From Intestinirhabdus alba (lineage in GTDB: Bacteria; Pseudomonadota; Gammaproteobacteria; Enterobacterales; Enterobacteriaceae): a DNA stretch of 64,000 nucleotides. Positions 52,957-64,000 of this stretch are shown in pieces. A program made the position numbers and the translations under genes. Position 1 is the first letter of the stretch; every line of letters starts with the position of its first letter. The stretch lies in contig NZ_WMJZ01000005.1 of the NCBI RefSeq assembly GCF_009711095.1, forward strand, positions 62,001-126,000, in the 5' to 3' direction. A model generated the notes under the pieces. It was not told the DNA's origin. It did not search any database and was given only the letters and a program-made list of their open reading frames with translations.

Positions 52957-52986
52957 TTGACAAACCGTCAACCCGAACGTTATAAT
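52957..52986 (+). promoter_or_regulatory. strong sigma-70 promoter of the metY-nusA operon
   Basis: TTGACA (52957-52962) and TATAAT (52981-52986), both perfect, are separated by 18 nt. Transcription would start near 52993, just before the leuU remnant. Confidence 0.88.
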
Positions 52987-53001
52987 CCCGGCAGATTTTA
53001 C

Positions 53002-53020
53002 GTCCCGTCCTCGGTACCAA
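53002..53020. repeat. 19-bp copy of the leuU 3' end
   Basis: The sequence gtcccgtcctcggtaccaa is identical to 30590-30608, the T-arm/acceptor end of leuU plus CCA. No other part of a tRNA-Leu precedes it. It lies directly behind the metY promoter. It could be a tRNA gene remnant or one end of an old integration event; no integrase is nearby. Confidence 0.8.
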
Positions 53021-53033
53021 ATCCCAGCAGTAT

Positions 53034-53062
53034 TTGCATCTTTTATTCAAAACGAGTAAAAT
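53034..53062 (+). promoter_or_regulatory. second promoter ahead of metY
   Basis: TTGCAT (53034-53039) and TAAAAT (53057-53062) are separated by 17 nt, ending 15 nt before the mature tRNA. Confidence 0.6.
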
Positions 53063-53077
53063 TTGCCACGTTTCAGG

Positions 53078-53154
<77 letters not shown>

Positions 53155-53277
53155 CTTTTCCTTAGAGTTTTTTTTCAAATATACTGTGAAGACTCGGGTC
53201 TTCGTAGCTGGATTTAAAAAGAATTCTTACGGAAGGTTCTCCAGACCGCAGCAGCGGTTATAGGGTTCAGTTATCTA

Positions 53278-53304
53278 AAGCCCCGATTTATCGGGGTTTT
53301 TTGT
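53278..53304 (+). terminator. intrinsic terminator between metY and rimP
   Basis: AGCCCCGA/TCGGGGTT with loop TTTA is followed by TTTTTTG. It limits read-through from metY into the protein genes, as in the E. coli nusA operon. Confidence 0.88.
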
Positions 53305-53361
53305 TATCTGACTACAGAATAACTGGGCTTTAGGCCCTTTTTTTATGTCTTGGGGGTGGGC

Positions 53362-53814
53362 TTGTCCACATTAGAGCAAAAATTAACAGAGATGATTACT
53401 GAGCCGGTAGAAGCCCTGGGCTTTGAGCTGGTCGGCATCGAATTTATTCGCGGTCGCACATCCACACTGCGCATCTATATTGATAGTGAAGATGGCATCA
53501 ACGTTGATGATTGTGCTGATGTGAGCCACCAGGTCAGCGCGGTGCTCGATGTCGAAGATCCGATCACCGTCGCATACAATCTGGAGGTTTCCTCTCCAGG
53601 CCTTGACCGTCCCATGTTTACCGCCGAACACTACGCGCGTTTCCAGGGCGAAGAGGTTGCGCTGGTTCTGCGTATGGCGGTACAGAACCGCCGTAAATGG
53701 CAGGGCGTTATCAAAGCGGTAGAGGGTGAGATGATCACCGTCACGGTCGAAGGCAAAGATGAAGTGTTCGCGCTGAGTAATATCCAGAAGGCGAACCTGG
53801 TCCCCCACTTTTAA
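53362..53814 (+). CDS. rimP: RimP, 30S ribosome maturation factor
   Basis: From TTG 53362 ([12 protein letters not shown]) the protein has 150 residues, the E. coli length. GGGGGTGGG directly upstream serves as ribosome binding site. An in-frame TTG at 53350 is less likely. RimP helps uS12 and helix 44 region assembly in the 30S subunit. Confidence 0.95.
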   Translation: MSTLEQKLTEMITEPVEALGFELVGIEFIRGRTSTLRIYIDSEDGINVDDCADVSHQVSAVLDVEDPITVAYNLEVSSPGLDRPMFTAEHYARFQGEEVALVLRMAVQNRRKWQGVIKAVEGEMITVTVEGKDEVFALSNIQKANLVPHF

Positions 53815-53842
53815 CAGTCTGGATTGAGGTGAAAAGCCCGCG

Positions 53843-55330
53843 ATGAACAAAGAAATTTTGGCCGTTGTTGAAGCCGTCTCTAACGAAAAGGCGCTGCCAC
53901 GCGAGAAGATTTTTGAAGCGCTGGAAAGTGCGCTGGCTACGGCAACGAAGAAAAAATACGAACAAGAGATCGACGTGCGTGTAGAAATCGATCGCAGAAG
54001 CGGCGATTTTGATACCTTCCGCCGCTGGCTGATCGTTGAAGAAGTCACGCTGCCGACGAAAGAGATAACCCTGGAAGCCGCGCGTTATGAAGACGAAAGC
54101 CTGAACCTGGGCGACTATGTCGAAGATCAGATCGAATCCGTCACCTTTGACCGCATTACCACCCAGACCGCGAAGCAGGTTATCGTACAGAAAGTGCGCG
54201 AAGCTGAACGCGCGCTGGTGGTCGATCAGTTCCGTGAACACGAAGGCGAAATCATTACCGGCGTGGTGAAAAAAGTAAACCGCGACAACATTTCGCTCGA
54301 CCTGGGCAGCAATGCGGAAGCGGTGATCCTGCGCGAAGATATGCTGCCGCGTGAAAACTTCCGCCCCGGCGACCGCATCCGCGGCGTGCTCTATGCCGTT
54401 CGTCCGGAGGCGCGCGGCGCGCAGCTTTTCGTCACCCGCTCTAAGCCGGAAATGCTGATTGAGCTGTTCCGTATTGAAGTGCCGGAAATTGGTGAAGAGG
54501 TTATTGAAATTAAAGCGGCGGCCCGGGATCCCGGTTCGCGTGCGAAAATCGCGGTTAAGACCAACGATAAGCGTATCGATCCGGTCGGTGCCTGCGTAGG
54601 TATGCGCGGCGCGCGCGTCCAGGCGGTATCGACGGAACTGGGCGGCGAGCGTATTGATATCGTACTGTGGGACGACAATCCGGCGCAGTTCGTTATCAAC
54701 GCGATGGCACCGGCCGACGTCGCCTCCATCGTGGTAGATGAAGACAAACATACCATGGATATTGCCGTTGAAGCCGGTAACCTGGCGCAGGCGATTGGGC
54801 GTAACGGTCAGAACGTCCGCCTGGCTTCACAGCTGAGCGGCTGGGAACTCAACGTGATGACGGTTGACGACCTGCAGGCGAAGCATCAGGCGGAAGCGCA
54901 TGCCGCCATCGATACCTTCACTAAATATCTCGATATTGATGAAGAGTTCGCCACCGTGCTGGTTGAAGAAGGTTTCGCGACGCTGGAAGAACTGGCCTAT
55001 GTGCCAATGAAAGAGCTGCTGGAAATCGACGGCCTTGATGAGCCGACCGTAGAAGCGCTGCGCGAGCGCGCGAAAAACGCACTGACCACTCTGGCGCTGG
55101 CCCAGGAAGAGAGCCTCGGTGATAACAAACCGGCTGACGATCTGCTGAATCTTGAAGGTATGGATCGTGATATGGCGTTCAAACTGGCTGCCCGCGGTGT
55201 TTGTACGCTGGAAGATCTCGCTGAACAGGGCATTGATGATCTGGCTGATATCGAAGGGTTGTCCGACGAAAAAGCCGGTGAGCTGATTATGGCTGCCCGT
55301 AATATTTGTTGGTTTGGCGACGAAGCGTAA
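53843..55330 (+). CDS. nusA: NusA, transcription termination/antitermination factor
   Basis: The protein has 495 residues. An N-terminal polymerase-binding domain (1-130) is followed by S1 (about 135-200), two KH domains (with [15 protein letters not shown] and [17 protein letters not shown]) and two acidic AR repeats at the C-terminus. It modulates pausing, termination and antitermination. Confidence 0.98.
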   Translation: MNKEILAVVEAVSNEKALPREKIFEALESALATATKKKYEQEIDVRVEIDRRSGDFDTFRRWLIVEEVTLPTKEITLEAARYEDESLNLGDYVEDQIESVTFDRITTQTAKQVIVQKVREAERALVVDQFREHEGEIITGVVKKVNRDNISLDLGSNAEAVILREDMLPRENFRPGDRIRGVLYAVRPEARGAQLFVTRSKPEMLIELFRIEVPEIGEEVIEIKAAARDPGSRAKIAVKTNDKRIDPVGACVGMRGARVQAVSTELGGERIDIVLWDDNPAQFVINAMAPADVASIVVDEDKHTMDIAVEAGNLAQAIGRNGQNVRLASQLSGWELNVMTVDDLQAKHQAEAHAAIDTFTKYLDIDEEFATVLVEEGFATLEELAYVPMKELLEIDGLDEPTVEALRERAKNALTTLALAQEESLGDNKPADDLLNLEGMDRDMAFKLAARGVCTLEDLAEQGIDDLADIEGLSDEKAGELIMAARNICWFGDEA

Positions 55331-55354
55331 TAAACTGTAGCAGGAAGGAACAGC

Positions 55355-58036
55355 ATGACAGATGTAACCGTAAAAGCGCTGGCCGCAGAGATACAGACCT
55401 CCGTGGATCGCCTGGTACAGCAATTCGCTGATGCCGGTATCCCGAAGTCTGCCGATGACTCTGTGTCCGCACAAGAAAAACAGACCTTACTGGCGCACCT
55501 GAACCGTGATAACAGTTCAGGCCCGGATAAGCTGACGCTGCAGCGCAAAACGCGCAGCACCCTTAACATTCCCGGTACCGGTGGGAAAAGCAAATCGGTA
55601 CAAATCGAAGTCCGCAAGAAGCGCACCTTTGTAAAACGCGATCCGCAAGAGGCCGAACGTCTTGCCGCGGAAGAGCAGGCGCGGCGTGAAGCGGAAGAGC
55701 AAGCCCGTCGTGAGGCAGAAGAAGCTGCCAGACGCGAGGCGCAACAAAAAGCTGACCGTGAGGCCGCAGAACAAGCTAAGCGTGAGGCCGCTGAAAAAGC
55801 GAAGCGCGAAGCTGCGGAAAAAGATAACGTGAGCAATCAACAGACTGACGATATGACCAAAGCCGCCCAAGCTGAAAAAGCCCGCCGTGAGAGTGAAGCC
55901 GCAGAACTGAAGCGCAAAGCGGAAGAAGAAGCGCGCCGTAAGCTTGAAGAAGAGGCGCGTCGCGTCGCGGAAGAAGCGCGCCGCATGGCGGAAGAGAATA
56001 AATGGACCGATAGCGCGGAGCCCGTTGAGGACGCCAGCGACTATCATGTTACCACTTCGCAGCACGCCCGCCAGGCGGAAGACGAAAACGATCGTGAGGT
56101 CGAAGGCGGCCGCACCCGCACCCGCAGCACGAAAGCGGCGCGTCCGGCGAAAAAAGGCAACAAACATGCCGAATCCAAAGCCGATCGTGAAGAAGCGCGC
56201 GCGGCGGTTCGCGGCGGCAAAGGCGGTAAGCGTAAAGGCTCCTCCCTGCAGCAGGGCTTCCAGAAGCCGGCGCAGGCCGTTAACCGCGACGTGGTCATTG
56301 GCGAAACCATCACCGTCGGCGAGCTGGCGAACAAGATGGCGGTTAAAGGTTCTCAGGTCATCAAAGCGATGATGAAGCTGGGCGCGATGGCGACCATCAA
56401 CCAGGTGATCGATCAGGAAACCGCGCAGCTGGTTGCCGAAGAGATGGGGCATAAGGTGATCCTGCGTCGCGAAAACGAGCTGGAAGAGGCGGTAATGAGC
56501 GACCGTGACACCGGTGCAGCGGCCGAGCCGCGCGCTCCGGTGGTGACCATTATGGGCCACGTTGACCACGGTAAAACCTCGCTGCTGGACTACATTCGCT
56601 CGACGAAAGTGGCCTCTGGCGAAGCGGGCGGCATTACCCAACACATCGGTGCATACCACGTTGAAACCGACAACGGCATGATCACCTTCCTGGATACCCC
56701 CGGCCACGCCGCGTTTACCTCCATGCGCGCCCGCGGCGCGCAGGCGACGGATATCGTCGTGCTGGTCGTTGCGGCGGACGACGGCGTGATGCCGCAGACC
56801 ATCGAAGCTATCCAGCACGCGAAAGCGGCGGGCGTGCCGGTGGTGGTGGCGGTTAACAAAATCGATAAGCCGGAAGCGGATCCGGATCGCGTTAAAAACG
56901 AGCTGTCCCAGTACGGCATCCTGCCGGAAGAGTGGGGCGGTGAAAGCCAGTTTGTCCACGTTTCTGCGAAAGCGGGCACCGGTATCGACGAGCTGCTGGA
57001 CGCGATCCTGCTGCAGGCCGAAGTGCTGGAGCTGAAAGCGGTGCGTAAAGGCATGGCCAGCGGCGCGGTGATCGAATCCTTCCTGGATAAGGGCCGTGGT
57101 CCGGTCGCAACCGTTCTGGTTCGTGAAGGCACCCTGCACAAAGGTGATATCGTCCTGTGCGGCTTTGAGTATGGCCGCGTTCGCGCCATGCGTAACGAGC
57201 TGGGTCAGGAAGTGCTGGAAGCCGGTCCGTCCATTCCGGTTGAGATCCTCGGTCTGTCCGGCGTTCCGGCCGCCGGTGATGAAGTCACCGTGGTTCGTGA
57301 CGAGAAGAAAGCGCGTGAAGTGGCGCTGTATCGTCAGGGTAAATTCCGCGAAGTGAAGCTGGCGCGCCAGCAGAAATCGAAACTCGAGAACATGTTCGCC
57401 AACATGACCGAAGGCGAAGTTCACGAGGTGAACATCGTCCTGAAGGCCGACGTTCAGGGTTCCGTGGAGGCGATCTCCGACTCTTTACTGAAGCTGTCTA
57501 CCGACGAAGTGAAGGTGAAAATTATCGGCTCCGGCGTGGGTGGCATCACCGAAACCGACGCGACGCTGGCTGCCGCTTCCAACGCGATCCTGGTGGGCTT
57601 CAACGTGCGTGCCGACGCCTCAGCGCGTAAAGTGATTGAGGCAGAGAGCCTGGATCTGCGCTACTACTCCGTCATCTATAATCTGATCGACGAAGTGAAG
57701 GCGGCGATGAGCGGTATGCTCTCTCCGGAGCTGAAGCAGCAGATCATTGGCCTGGCCGAAGTGCGCGATGTGTTTAAATCGCCGAAATTTGGTGCCATCG
57801 CGGGCTGTATGGTTACCGAAGGCGTGGTTAAACGTCATAACCCGATCCGCGTTCTGCGCGAAAACGTGGTTATCTACGAAGGCGAGCTGGAATCCCTGCG
57901 CCGCTTCAAAGATGACGTTAACGAAGTGCGTAACGGCATGGAGTGCGGCATCGGCGTGAAGAACTACAACGACGTGCGCACCGGCGATATGATCGAAGTG
58001 TTCGAGATCATCGAGATTCAGCGTACGATTGCATAA
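55355..58036 (+). CDS. infB: InfB, translation initiation factor IF-2
   Basis: The protein has 893 residues (890 in E. coli). An N-terminal IF2 domain is followed by a long charged, Ala/Glu/Arg-rich helix (about 100-225). The G domain begins at GHVDHGKTS near 402, with DTPGHAAF and NKID. C-terminal domains bind fMet-tRNA. An internal GTG at 55829-55831 ([11 protein letters not shown]) corresponds to the start of the shorter IF2-2 form. Confidence 0.98.
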   Translation: MTDVTVKALAAEIQTSVDRLVQQFADAGIPKSADDSVSAQEKQTLLAHLNRDNSSGPDKLTLQRKTRSTLNIPGTGGKSKSVQIEVRKKRTFVKRDPQEAERLAAEEQARREAEEQARREAEEAARREAQQKADREAAEQAKREAAEKAKREAAEKDNVSNQQTDDMTKAAQAEKARRESEAAELKRKAEEEARRKLEEEARRVAEEARRMAEENKWTDSAEPVEDASDYHVTTSQHARQAEDENDREVEGGRTRTRSTKAARPAKKGNKHAESKADREEARAAVRGGKGGKRKGSSLQQGFQKPAQAVNRDVVIGETITVGELANKMAVKGSQVIKAMMKLGAMATINQVIDQETAQLVAEEMGHKVILRRENELEEAVMSDRDTGAAAEPRAPVVTIMGHVDHGKTSLLDYIRSTKVASGEAGGITQHIGAYHVETDNGMITFLDTPGHAAFTSMRARGAQATDIVVLVVAADDGVMPQTIEAIQHAKAAGVPVVVAVNKIDKPEADPDRVKNELSQYGILPEEWGGESQFVHVSAKAGTGIDELLDAILLQAEVLELKAVRKGMASGAVIESFLDKGRGPVATVLVREGTLHKGDIVLCGFEYGRVRAMRNELGQEVLEAGPSIPVEILGLSGVPAAGDEVTVVRDEKKAREVALYRQGKFREVKLARQQKSKLENMFANMTEGEVHEVNIVLKADVQGSVEAISDSLLKLSTDEVKVKIIGSGVGGITETDATLAAASNAILVGFNVRADASARKVIEAESLDLRYYSVIYNLIDEVKAAMSGMLSPELKQQIIGLAEVRDVFKSPKFGAIAGCMVTEGVVKRHNPIRVLRENVVIYEGELESLRRFKDDVNEVRNGMECGIGVKNYNDVRTGDMIEVFEIIEIQRTIA

Positions 58037-58279
58037 TCTTCGTCGTCTTTTGGGCCGCCACTGCGTTGGCTACGTGCGTTCACCCCGGTCACATAGTTAA
58101 CTATGCTGCCGGGGATGGATGAGAGACATTCATGTCTCTCACCGGAGGTTAGCCTTCGGCTGTTCAAATTCGTTCCTGACGAATTTGTCACGCTCTTGCC
58201 GCCTTGTTGCAACCCAAAATATTTAGAAGATTGTTTGGCACAGACCGGGGAAGCGAAGCGCCACCCGGCAATAATTTTT
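58037..58279. repeat. cluster of hairpins between infB and rbfA
   Basis: Three clear stem-loops follow one another. CCCCGG/CCGGGG with inner CATAGT/ACTATG is at 58083-58114. GAGAGACAT/ATGTCTCTC is at 58121-58140. CAAATTCGT/ACGAATTTG is at 58165-58187. A smaller AGCC/GGCT hairpin lies between the last two. The gap is longer than the one I recall in E. coli. It looks like an intergenic palindromic repeat inserted in a conserved operon. Confidence 0.55.
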
Positions 58280-58305
58280 AAAAGGGGCTTAGGGCCCCTT
58301 TTTTG
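58280..58305 (+). terminator. terminator-like hairpin before rbfA
   Basis: AAAAGGGGC/GCCCCTTTT with a short TTAGG-type loop is followed by more T residues and ends 17 nt before the rbfA start. It may attenuate the downstream genes. Confidence 0.75.
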
Positions 58306-58320
58306 TCTGGAGAATTTATT

Positions 58321-58722
58321 ATGGCGAAAGAATTTGGTCGCCCGCAGCGCGTGGCGCAGGAGATGCAAAAAGAGATCGCAATTATCCTGCAGCGCGAAAT
58401 TAAAGATCCGCGCCTGGGGATGATGACCACCGTTTCTGGCGTTGAGATGTCCCGCGATCTGGCCTATGCCAAAGTGTATGTCACCTTCCTGAACGACAAA
58501 GATGAAGAGGCCGTTAAGGCGGGCATCAAAGCGCTGCAGGAGGCTTCCGGCTTTATCCGCTCGCTGCTGGGTAAAGCGATGCGCCTGCGCATCGTGCCGG
58601 AGCTGACCTTCTTCTATGACAACTCGCTGGTTGAAGGGATGCGCATGTCTAACCTGGTGACCAACGTGGTGAAACATGACGAAGCGCGTCGTGTGAACCC
58701 GGACGACAGCAAGGAGGAGTGA
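58321..58722 (+). CDS. rbfA: RbfA, 30S ribosome-binding factor
   Basis: The protein has 133 residues with a KH-like fold and the [20 protein letters not shown] region. It is needed for 16S 5' processing and cold adaptation. Its TGA overlaps the truB ATG by one base (58722). Confidence 0.97.
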   Translation: MAKEFGRPQRVAQEMQKEIAIILQREIKDPRLGMMTTVSGVEMSRDLAYAKVYVTFLNDKDEEAVKAGIKALQEASGFIRSLLGKAMRLRIVPELTFFYDNSLVEGMRMSNLVTNVVKHDEARRVNPDDSKEE

Positions 58723-59666
58723 TGAGTCGTCCTCGTCGTCGCGGCCGCGACATTCACGGCGTGCTGCTGCTGGATAAGCCGCAGGGCATGTCCAGCAATG
58801 ACGTGCTGCAGAAGGTAAAGCGCCTCTACAATGCCAACCGTGCCGGGCACACCGGCGCGCTGGACCCGCTGGCCACCGGCATGCTGCCCATTTGCCTCGG
58901 AGAAGCGACCAAGTTTTCCCAGTACCTGCTGGATTCCGATAAGCGCTATCGCGTGGTCGCCCGCCTTGGACAGCGCACCGATACCTCTGACGCCGACGGC
59001 CAGATTGTGCAGGAGCGGCCGGTGGCCTTTAGCCCGGAGCAGCTCGCGAGCGCGCTGGAGGCGTTTCGCGGCGATATTCAGCAGGTGCCGTCGATGTATT
59101 CGGCGCTGAAGTACCAGGGCAAAAAGCTCTACGAATATGCTCGCCAGGGGATTGAAGTTCCGCGTGAGGCGCGGCCAATTACCGTCTATGAGCTGCTGCT
59201 TATTCGCCACGAAGGCTGCGAGCTTGAGCTGGAAGTTCACTGTTCAAAGGGCACCTATATCCGCACCATTATTGACGATCTGGGCGAAACCCTGGGCTGT
59301 GGCGCGCACGTTACCTCGCTGCGTCGCCTGGCGGTCAGCCGCTATCCGGCGGAGCGGATGGTCACGCTGGCGCATCTGCAATGTCTTATGGAACAGGCGG
59401 AGCAGCAGGCTATTCCGGCGGCGCAGCTGCTGGATCCTTTGCTGATGCCGATGGACAGTCCAGCTTCGGACTACCCCGTCGTTAATCTTCCGTTAACATC
59501 TTCTGTCTACTTTAAAAATGGTAATCCGGTGCGCGCCGCCGCCGCGCCGCAGGAAGGATTAGTACGTGTAACGGAAGGCGAAGAGGGCCGCTTTATCGGC
59601 ATGGGCGAGATCGACGATGAAGGCCGCGTGGCACCTCGTCGGCTGGTGGTTGAGTATCCGGCATAA
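58722..59666 (+). CDS. truB: TruB, tRNA pseudouridine-55 synthase
   Basis: From ATG 58722 the protein has 314 residues. The catalytic aspartate is in [12 protein letters not shown] (Asp48), and the C-terminal PUA domain ends [12 protein letters not shown]. It modifies U55 in the T-loop of tRNAs. The one-base overlap with rbfA indicates coupling. Confidence 0.97.
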   Translation: MSRPRRRGRDIHGVLLLDKPQGMSSNDVLQKVKRLYNANRAGHTGALDPLATGMLPICLGEATKFSQYLLDSDKRYRVVARLGQRTDTSDADGQIVQERPVAFSPEQLASALEAFRGDIQQVPSMYSALKYQGKKLYEYARQGIEVPREARPITVYELLLIRHEGCELELEVHCSKGTYIRTIIDDLGETLGCGAHVTSLRRLAVSRYPAERMVTLAHLQCLMEQAEQQAIPAAQLLDPLLMPMDSPASDYPVVNLPLTSSVYFKNGNPVRAAAAPQEGLVRVTEGEEGRFIGMGEIDDEGRVAPRRLVVEYPA

Positions 59667-59744
59667 CGCCGGTGCGTCTTGCGATAACGGGGCGCGACGA
59701 GTAGAATACCGCCGCTTAACGTTACGCAAATTTTTCAACAGTAA

Positions 59745-60089
<345 letters not shown>

Positions 60090-60107
60090 TTTTTGCGAGT
60101 TTCAGAA

Positions 60108-60136
60108 AGAGGGGGCCTGTGTGGCCCCTTTTTTCA
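60108..60136 (+). terminator. intrinsic terminator after rpsO
   Basis: GGGGGCC/GGCCCC with loop TGTGT is followed by TTTTTT. It partially separates rpsO from pnp. Confidence 0.88.
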
Positions 60137-60206
60137 AACGGACGGCAGCAATTCACTGGAAACTAATGTATTGTTGCTATGAATGATCTTTTGTCGCAGA
60201 GGTTCG

Positions 60207-60260
60207 CGCGGCTAATGAGAGGCTTTACCCGTAGACGGGTCAGGGTTGTCATTAGTCGCG
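60207..60260 (+). promoter_or_regulatory. pnp leader stem-loop (RNase III site)
   Basis: A 12-bp arm (CGCGGCTAATGA with TCATTAGTCGCG, one G-U) encloses an inner 6-bp hairpin ACCCGT/ACGGGT. In E. coli the same leader hairpin is cut by RNase III and lets PNPase destabilise its own mRNA. Confidence 0.8.
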
Positions 60261-60332
60261 AGGATGCGCTGAAGATCGGGTATTAACGACGGTGCCGCGT
60301 TGCGTCGTCAAAAATTGAAAAAGGATATGACT

Positions 60333-62468
60333 TTGCTTAATCCGATCGTTCGTAAATTCCAGTATGGCCAGCATACCGTGACGCTGGAAACCGGCATGAT
60401 GGCGCGTCAGGCAACTGCCGCCGTAATGGTTAGCATGGATGACACCGCGGTATTCGTTACCGTTGTTGGCCAGAAAAAAGCGAAACCGGGCCAGGATTTC
60501 TTCCCCCTTACCGTTAACTACCAGGAGCGTACCTACGCAGCTGGTCGTATTCCGGGCAGCTTCTTCCGTCGTGAAGGCCGCCCGAGCGAAGGCGAAACGC
60601 TGATCGCGCGCCTGATTGACCGCCCGGTACGTCCGCTGTTTCCGGAAGGCTTCGTTAACGAAGTGCAGGTTATTGCCACCGTGGTGTCCGTGAATCCGCA
60701 GGTTAACCCGGATATCGTGGCGATGATTGGCGCTTCCGCCGCGCTCTCTCTCTCCGGCATCCCGTTCAACGGTCCGATCGGCTCCGCGCGGGTGGGCTAC
60801 ATCAATGACCAGTATGTGCTGAACCCGACCCAGGATGAGCTGAAAGAGAGCAAGCTGGATCTGGTGGTTGCCGGTACTGAAGCCGCCGTGCTGATGGTTG
60901 AATCCGAAGCCGAGCTGCTGAGCGAAGACCAGATGCTGGGTGCCGTGATGTTTGGCCACGAGCAGCAGCAGGTTGTTATTCATGAAATCAATGAATTGGT
61001 GAAAGAAGCCGGCAAGCCGCGCTGGGACTGGCAGCCGGAAGCGGCCAATGAAGCGCTGAACGCGCGCGTGGCCTCCCTGGCTGAATCCCGCCTGAGCGAT
61101 GCTTATCGCATCACTGACAAACAGGAGCGTTACGCTCAGGTTGACGTCATCAAATCTGAAACTATCGATACGCTGATTGCGGAAGATGAAACCCTGGACG
61201 CGAATGAACTGGGCGAAATCCTGCACGCCATCGAGAAAAACGTCGTACGCAGCCGCGTGCTGGCAGGCGAACCGCGCATCGACGGCCGTGAAAAAGACAT
61301 GATCCGTGGTCTGGACGTGCGCACCGGCGTGCTGCCTCGCACTCACGGCTCCGCGCTGTTTACCCGCGGCGAAACCCAGGCGCTGGTCACCGCAACCCTG
61401 GGCACCGCGCGCGACGCGCAGAACCTCGACGAGCTGATGGGCGAGCGTACCGACAGCTTCCTGTTCCACTACAACTTCCCTCCGTACTGCGTCGGCGAAA
61501 CCGGCATGGTCGGCTCTCCGAAGCGTCGCGAAATTGGTCATGGTCGCCTGGCGAAGCGCGGCGTGCTGGCGGTCATGCCGGATATGGACAAATTCCCGTA
61601 CACCGTTCGCGTGGTGTCTGAAATCACCGAATCCAACGGTTCGTCCTCTATGGCCTCCGTGTGCGGCGCTTCCCTGGCGCTGATGGACGCCGGCGTGCCG
61701 ATCAAAGCCGCCGTTGCGGGCATTGCGATGGGGCTGGTGAAAGAAGGCGACAACTTCGTTGTACTGTCTGACATTCTCGGTGACGAAGATCACCTGGGCG
61801 ATATGGACTTCAAGGTGGCGGGTTCCCGCGACGGTATCTCTGCGCTGCAGATGGATATTAAAATTGAAGGCATCACCAAAGAGATCATGCAGGTTGCGCT
61901 GAATCAGGCGAAAGGCGCGCGTCTGCATATTCTGGGCGTAATGGAGCAGGCGATCAACGCGCCGCGCGGCGATATTTCTCAGTTCGCTCCGCGCATCCAT
62001 ACCATCAAGATCAGCCCGGATAAAATCAAAGACGTTATCGGTAAAGGCGGCTCTGTTATCCGTGCGCTGACCGAAGAGACCGGTACGACCATTGAAATCG
62101 AAGATGACGGCACCGTGAAGATCGCGGCCACCGACGGTGAGAAAGCGAAACACGCTATCCGTCGTATCGAAGAGATCACCGCAGAGATCGAAGTGGGTCG
62201 TATCTATAATGGTAAAGTGACCCGGATCGTTGATTTCGGCGCGTTCGTGGCCATTGGCGGCGGTAAAGAAGGTCTGGTGCACATCTCTCAGATTGCCGAC
62301 AAGCGCGTTGAGAAAGTGACTGACTACCTGCAGATGGGCCAGGAAGTGCCGGTAAAAGTTCTGGAAGTCGATCGCCAGGGCCGCGTACGTCTGAGCATTA
62401 AAGAAGCAACTGAGCAAACTCAATCCGCTGCTGCGCCGGAAGCGTCAGCCAGCCAACAGGGCGAGTAA
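60333..62468 (+). CDS. pnp: Pnp, polynucleotide phosphorylase
   Basis: From TTG 60333 ([12 protein letters not shown]) the protein has 711 residues, as in E. coli. The ATG at 60327 has AAGG only 2 nt away, while the TTG has it 8 nt away. Two RNase PH domains are followed by KH (about 553-612, [17 protein letters not shown]) and S1 domains (about 622-690). It is a 3'-5' phosphorolytic exoribonuclease of the degradosome. Confidence 0.97.
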   Translation: MLNPIVRKFQYGQHTVTLETGMMARQATAAVMVSMDDTAVFVTVVGQKKAKPGQDFFPLTVNYQERTYAAGRIPGSFFRREGRPSEGETLIARLIDRPVRPLFPEGFVNEVQVIATVVSVNPQVNPDIVAMIGASAALSLSGIPFNGPIGSARVGYINDQYVLNPTQDELKESKLDLVVAGTEAAVLMVESEAELLSEDQMLGAVMFGHEQQQVVIHEINELVKEAGKPRWDWQPEAANEALNARVASLAESRLSDAYRITDKQERYAQVDVIKSETIDTLIAEDETLDANELGEILHAIEKNVVRSRVLAGEPRIDGREKDMIRGLDVRTGVLPRTHGSALFTRGETQALVTATLGTARDAQNLDELMGERTDSFLFHYNFPPYCVGETGMVGSPKRREIGHGRLAKRGVLAVMPDMDKFPYTVRVVSEITESNGSSSMASVCGASLALMDAGVPIKAAVAGIAMGLVKEGDNFVVLSDILGDEDHLGDMDFKVAGSRDGISALQMDIKIEGITKEIMQVALNQAKGARLHILGVMEQAINAPRGDISQFAPRIHTIKISPDKIKDVIGKGGSVIRALTEETGTTIEIEDDGTVKIAATDGEKAKHAIRRIEEITAEIEVGRIYNGKVTRIVDFGAFVAIGGGKEGLVHISQIADKRVEKVTDYLQMGQEVPVKVLEVDRQGRVRLSIKEATEQTQSAAAPEASASQQGE

Positions 62469-62480
62469 GGTTGTTGATTG

Positions 62481-62505
62481 CCCCTCGCCCAGCGCGAGGG
62501 GACTT
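62481..62505 (+). terminator. hairpin after pnp
   Basis: A perfect 8-bp stem CCCCTCGC/GCGAGGGG with a 5-nt loop is followed by ACTTT. The short T-tract suggests partial termination before nlpI. Confidence 0.6.
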
Positions 62506-62575
62506 TAACCTGGCAGGATGCCATGTTAGCAACCGAGGAACAGGACGTTCTTAATCGTTGTCTTCGGGAGTGGAA

Positions 62576-63460
62576 ATGAAGCCTTTTTTGCGCTGGTGTT
62601 TCGTTGCGACTGCACTCACGCTGGCGGGATGTAACCATTCTGCCTGGCGTAAGAGTGAAGTTCTCGCGGTGCCACTGCAACCGACTTTACAGCAGGAAGT
62701 GATTCTGGCACGCATGGAACAAATTCTTGCCAGTCGGGCTTTAACCGATGACGAACGCGCGCAGCTTTTATATGAGCGCGGAGTGTTGTATGATAGTCTT
62801 GGTCTGCGGGCACTGGCGCGAAATGATTTTTCACAAGCGCTGGCAATCCGACCAGATATGCCGGAAGTATTCAATTACTTAGGCATTTATTTAACGCAGG
62901 CAGGCAATTTTGATGCTGCCTATGAAGCGTTTGATTCTGTACTTGAGCTTGATCCAACTTACAACTACGCGCATCTCAACCGCGGCATCGCTCTGTACTA
63001 CGGCGGTCGCGACAGATTAGCGCAAGATGATCTGCTGGCGTTTTATCAAGACGATCCCAACGATCCTTTCCGTAGTCTGTGGCTTTATCTCGCCGGGCAG
63101 AAGCTCGATGAGAAGCAGGCTAAGGAGGCGCTGAAACAGCGCTTCGACAAATCGGATAAAGAACAATGGGGATGGAACATTGTCGAGTTCTACCTGGGCA
63201 ACATTAGCGAAGCAACGCTGATGGAGCGCCTGAAGGCGGACGCAACGGATAACACCTCGCTCGCTGAGCATCTCAGTGAAACCAACTTCTATTTAGGTAA
63301 GTATTACCTAAGTCTGGGGGATTTGGACAACGCTAAGGCATTGTTCAAACTGGCGGTGGCTAACAACGTTCATAACTTTGTTGAGCACCGATATGCATTG
63401 TTGGAATTATCGCTCCTGGGCCAGGACCAAGATGACCTGGCAGAATCGGACCAGCAATAG
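62576..63460 (+). CDS. nlpI: NlpI, TPR-repeat outer-membrane lipoprotein
   Basis: Starting at [15 protein letters not shown] the protein has 294 residues. The lipobox LAGC puts the lipidated Cys at residue 19. Tetratricopeptide repeats follow (for example [24 protein letters not shown]). It scaffolds peptidoglycan hydrolases and is an adaptor for Prc degradation of MepS. Confidence 0.97.
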   Translation: MKPFLRWCFVATALTLAGCNHSAWRKSEVLAVPLQPTLQQEVILARMEQILASRALTDDERAQLLYERGVLYDSLGLRALARNDFSQALAIRPDMPEVFNYLGIYLTQAGNFDAAYEAFDSVLELDPTYNYAHLNRGIALYYGGRDRLAQDDLLAFYQDDPNDPFRSLWLYLAGQKLDEKQAKEALKQRFDKSDKEQWGWNIVEFYLGNISEATLMERLKADATDNTSLAEHLSETNFYLGKYYLSLGDLDNAKALFKLAVANNVHNFVEHRYALLELSLLGQDQDDLAESDQQ

Positions 63461-63567
63461 CTGACGTACACATCAGCCCGTAATCATTTTTTGATTGCCA
63501 TCACCTTCACGGGTGAGGGCGTTGTTGTTCGTTAATACACCTACTTTGAGCCGGTTCACACTTTTCA

Positions 63568-63648
63568 ATGAAAATTGCAGATCAATTTCATGATGAGTTA
63601 TGTAGACTGGCCGCCATTAATTTTGAGGCACACGTACTACATGGCTGA
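63568..63648 (+). CDS. yrbN: YrbN, 26-residue small protein overlapping deaD
   Basis: A 26-codon frame begins [18 protein letters not shown] and ends HVLHG. It matches the E. coli small protein YrbN as I recall it. Its end overlaps the first 8 nt of deaD, suggesting translational coupling with deaD. No function is known. Confidence 0.8.
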
Positions 63649-64000
63649 ATTCGAAACCACTTTTGCAGATCTGGGGCTGAAAGCTCCTGTCCTTGAAGCC
63701 CTTACCGATCTGGGTTACGAAAAACCATCTCCAATCCAGGCAGAGTGCATTCCGCATCTGCTTGAAGGTCGCGACGTGCTGGGCATGGCCCAGACGGGCA
63801 GCGGCAAAACCGCAGCGTTCTCCTTACCGCTGCTTAACAATCTCGATCCTGAGCTGAAAGCGCCGCAAATTCTGGTGCTGGCACCGACCCGCGAACTGGC
63901 GGTGCAGGTTGCTGAAGCCATGACGGATTTCTCTAAACACATGCGCGGCGTGAACGTGGTTGCCCTGTACGGCGGCCAGCGTTATGACGTGCAGCTACGC
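63641..64000 (+). CDS. deaD: DeaD (CsdA), DEAD-box RNA helicase (partial, C-terminus outside window)
   Basis: The first 120 codons are present. The Q motif [10 protein letters not shown], motif I AQTGSGKT and motif Ia APTRELAVQ are in order. DeaD unwinds structured RNA at low temperature and helps 50S assembly. The start ATG lies inside yrbN. Confidence 0.97.

Noticed and set aside
55517-57424. 635-codon open frame antisense to infB
   Set aside because: Same cause: strong codon bias of infB leaves the opposite strand open. No domain features.
60252-62423. 723-codon open frame antisense to pnp
   Set aside because: It is a shadow of the biased codon use of pnp on the other strand; the His/Arg/Phe-rich composition is not protein-like and there is no ribosome binding site.

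Overview
The window is chromosomal DNA from a member of the Enterobacteriaceae. The backbone genes match the Escherichia coli rapZ-to-deaD neighbourhood in order, orientation and protein length. The fairly high GC backbone suggests the Klebsiella/Enterobacter/Cronobacter side of the family rather than Escherichia, but I cannot name a genus.

Layout of the backbone. Positions 1-7372, minus strand: rapZ (partial), ptsN, hpf, rpoN, lptB, lptA, lptC, kdsC, kdsD and yrbG, covering sigma-54, PTS-Ntr, LPS transport and Kdo synthesis. Positions 7582-12422, plus strand: mlaFEDCB (phospholipid transport), ibaG and murA. Next come sfsB and ispB (minus), rplU-rpmA-yhbE-obgE (plus), dacB (minus), greA with its sigma-E promoter and attenuated leader, yhbY (minus), and rlmE-ftsH. 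folP-glmM, secG and the tRNA-Leu gene leuU follow. After the accessory block come argG (minus) and the metY-rimP-nusA-infB-rbfA-truB-rpsO-pnp-nlpI-yrbN-deaD translation and RNA-decay operon, with deaD cut by the window edge.

Three accessory insertions interrupt this backbone. (1) A rhomboid intramembrane protease gene with a long C-terminal domain sits between ftsH and folP (22792-24108). (2) A dcuC-like transporter and iadA (isoaspartyl dipeptidase), with a divergent LysR regulator, sit between glmM and secG (26352-30006). (3) A block of about 20 kb lies between leuU and argG (30.6-51.2 kb), where E. coli K-12 has only yhbX.

The 20-kb block contains: a DUF4822 secreted protein; a chaperone-usher fimbrial operon ending in an orphan EagR-like (DUF1795) gene; two double-glycine-leader secreted peptides resembling class II microcins, with a complete dedicated exporter (C39-peptidase ABC transporter, HlyD-type adaptor, TolC-type channel); two LuxR-type regulators with atypical N-terminal domains; a MarT/FidL-like pair of membrane regulator and partner; and a MetNIQ-type ABC importer with a DUF169 gene inserted among its components. 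No integrase or transposase is visible. A 19-bp copy of the leuU 3' end lies upstream of metY, so the block and argG are bracketed by a tRNA-derived direct repeat.

The best candidate for an undescribed system is the two-peptide export cluster at 37252-43508. It has no recognisable immunity gene, carries its own regulator, and shares strand and neighbourhood with the fimbrial operon. The DUF169-containing Met-type importer and the rhomboid next to ftsH are the next most interesting.
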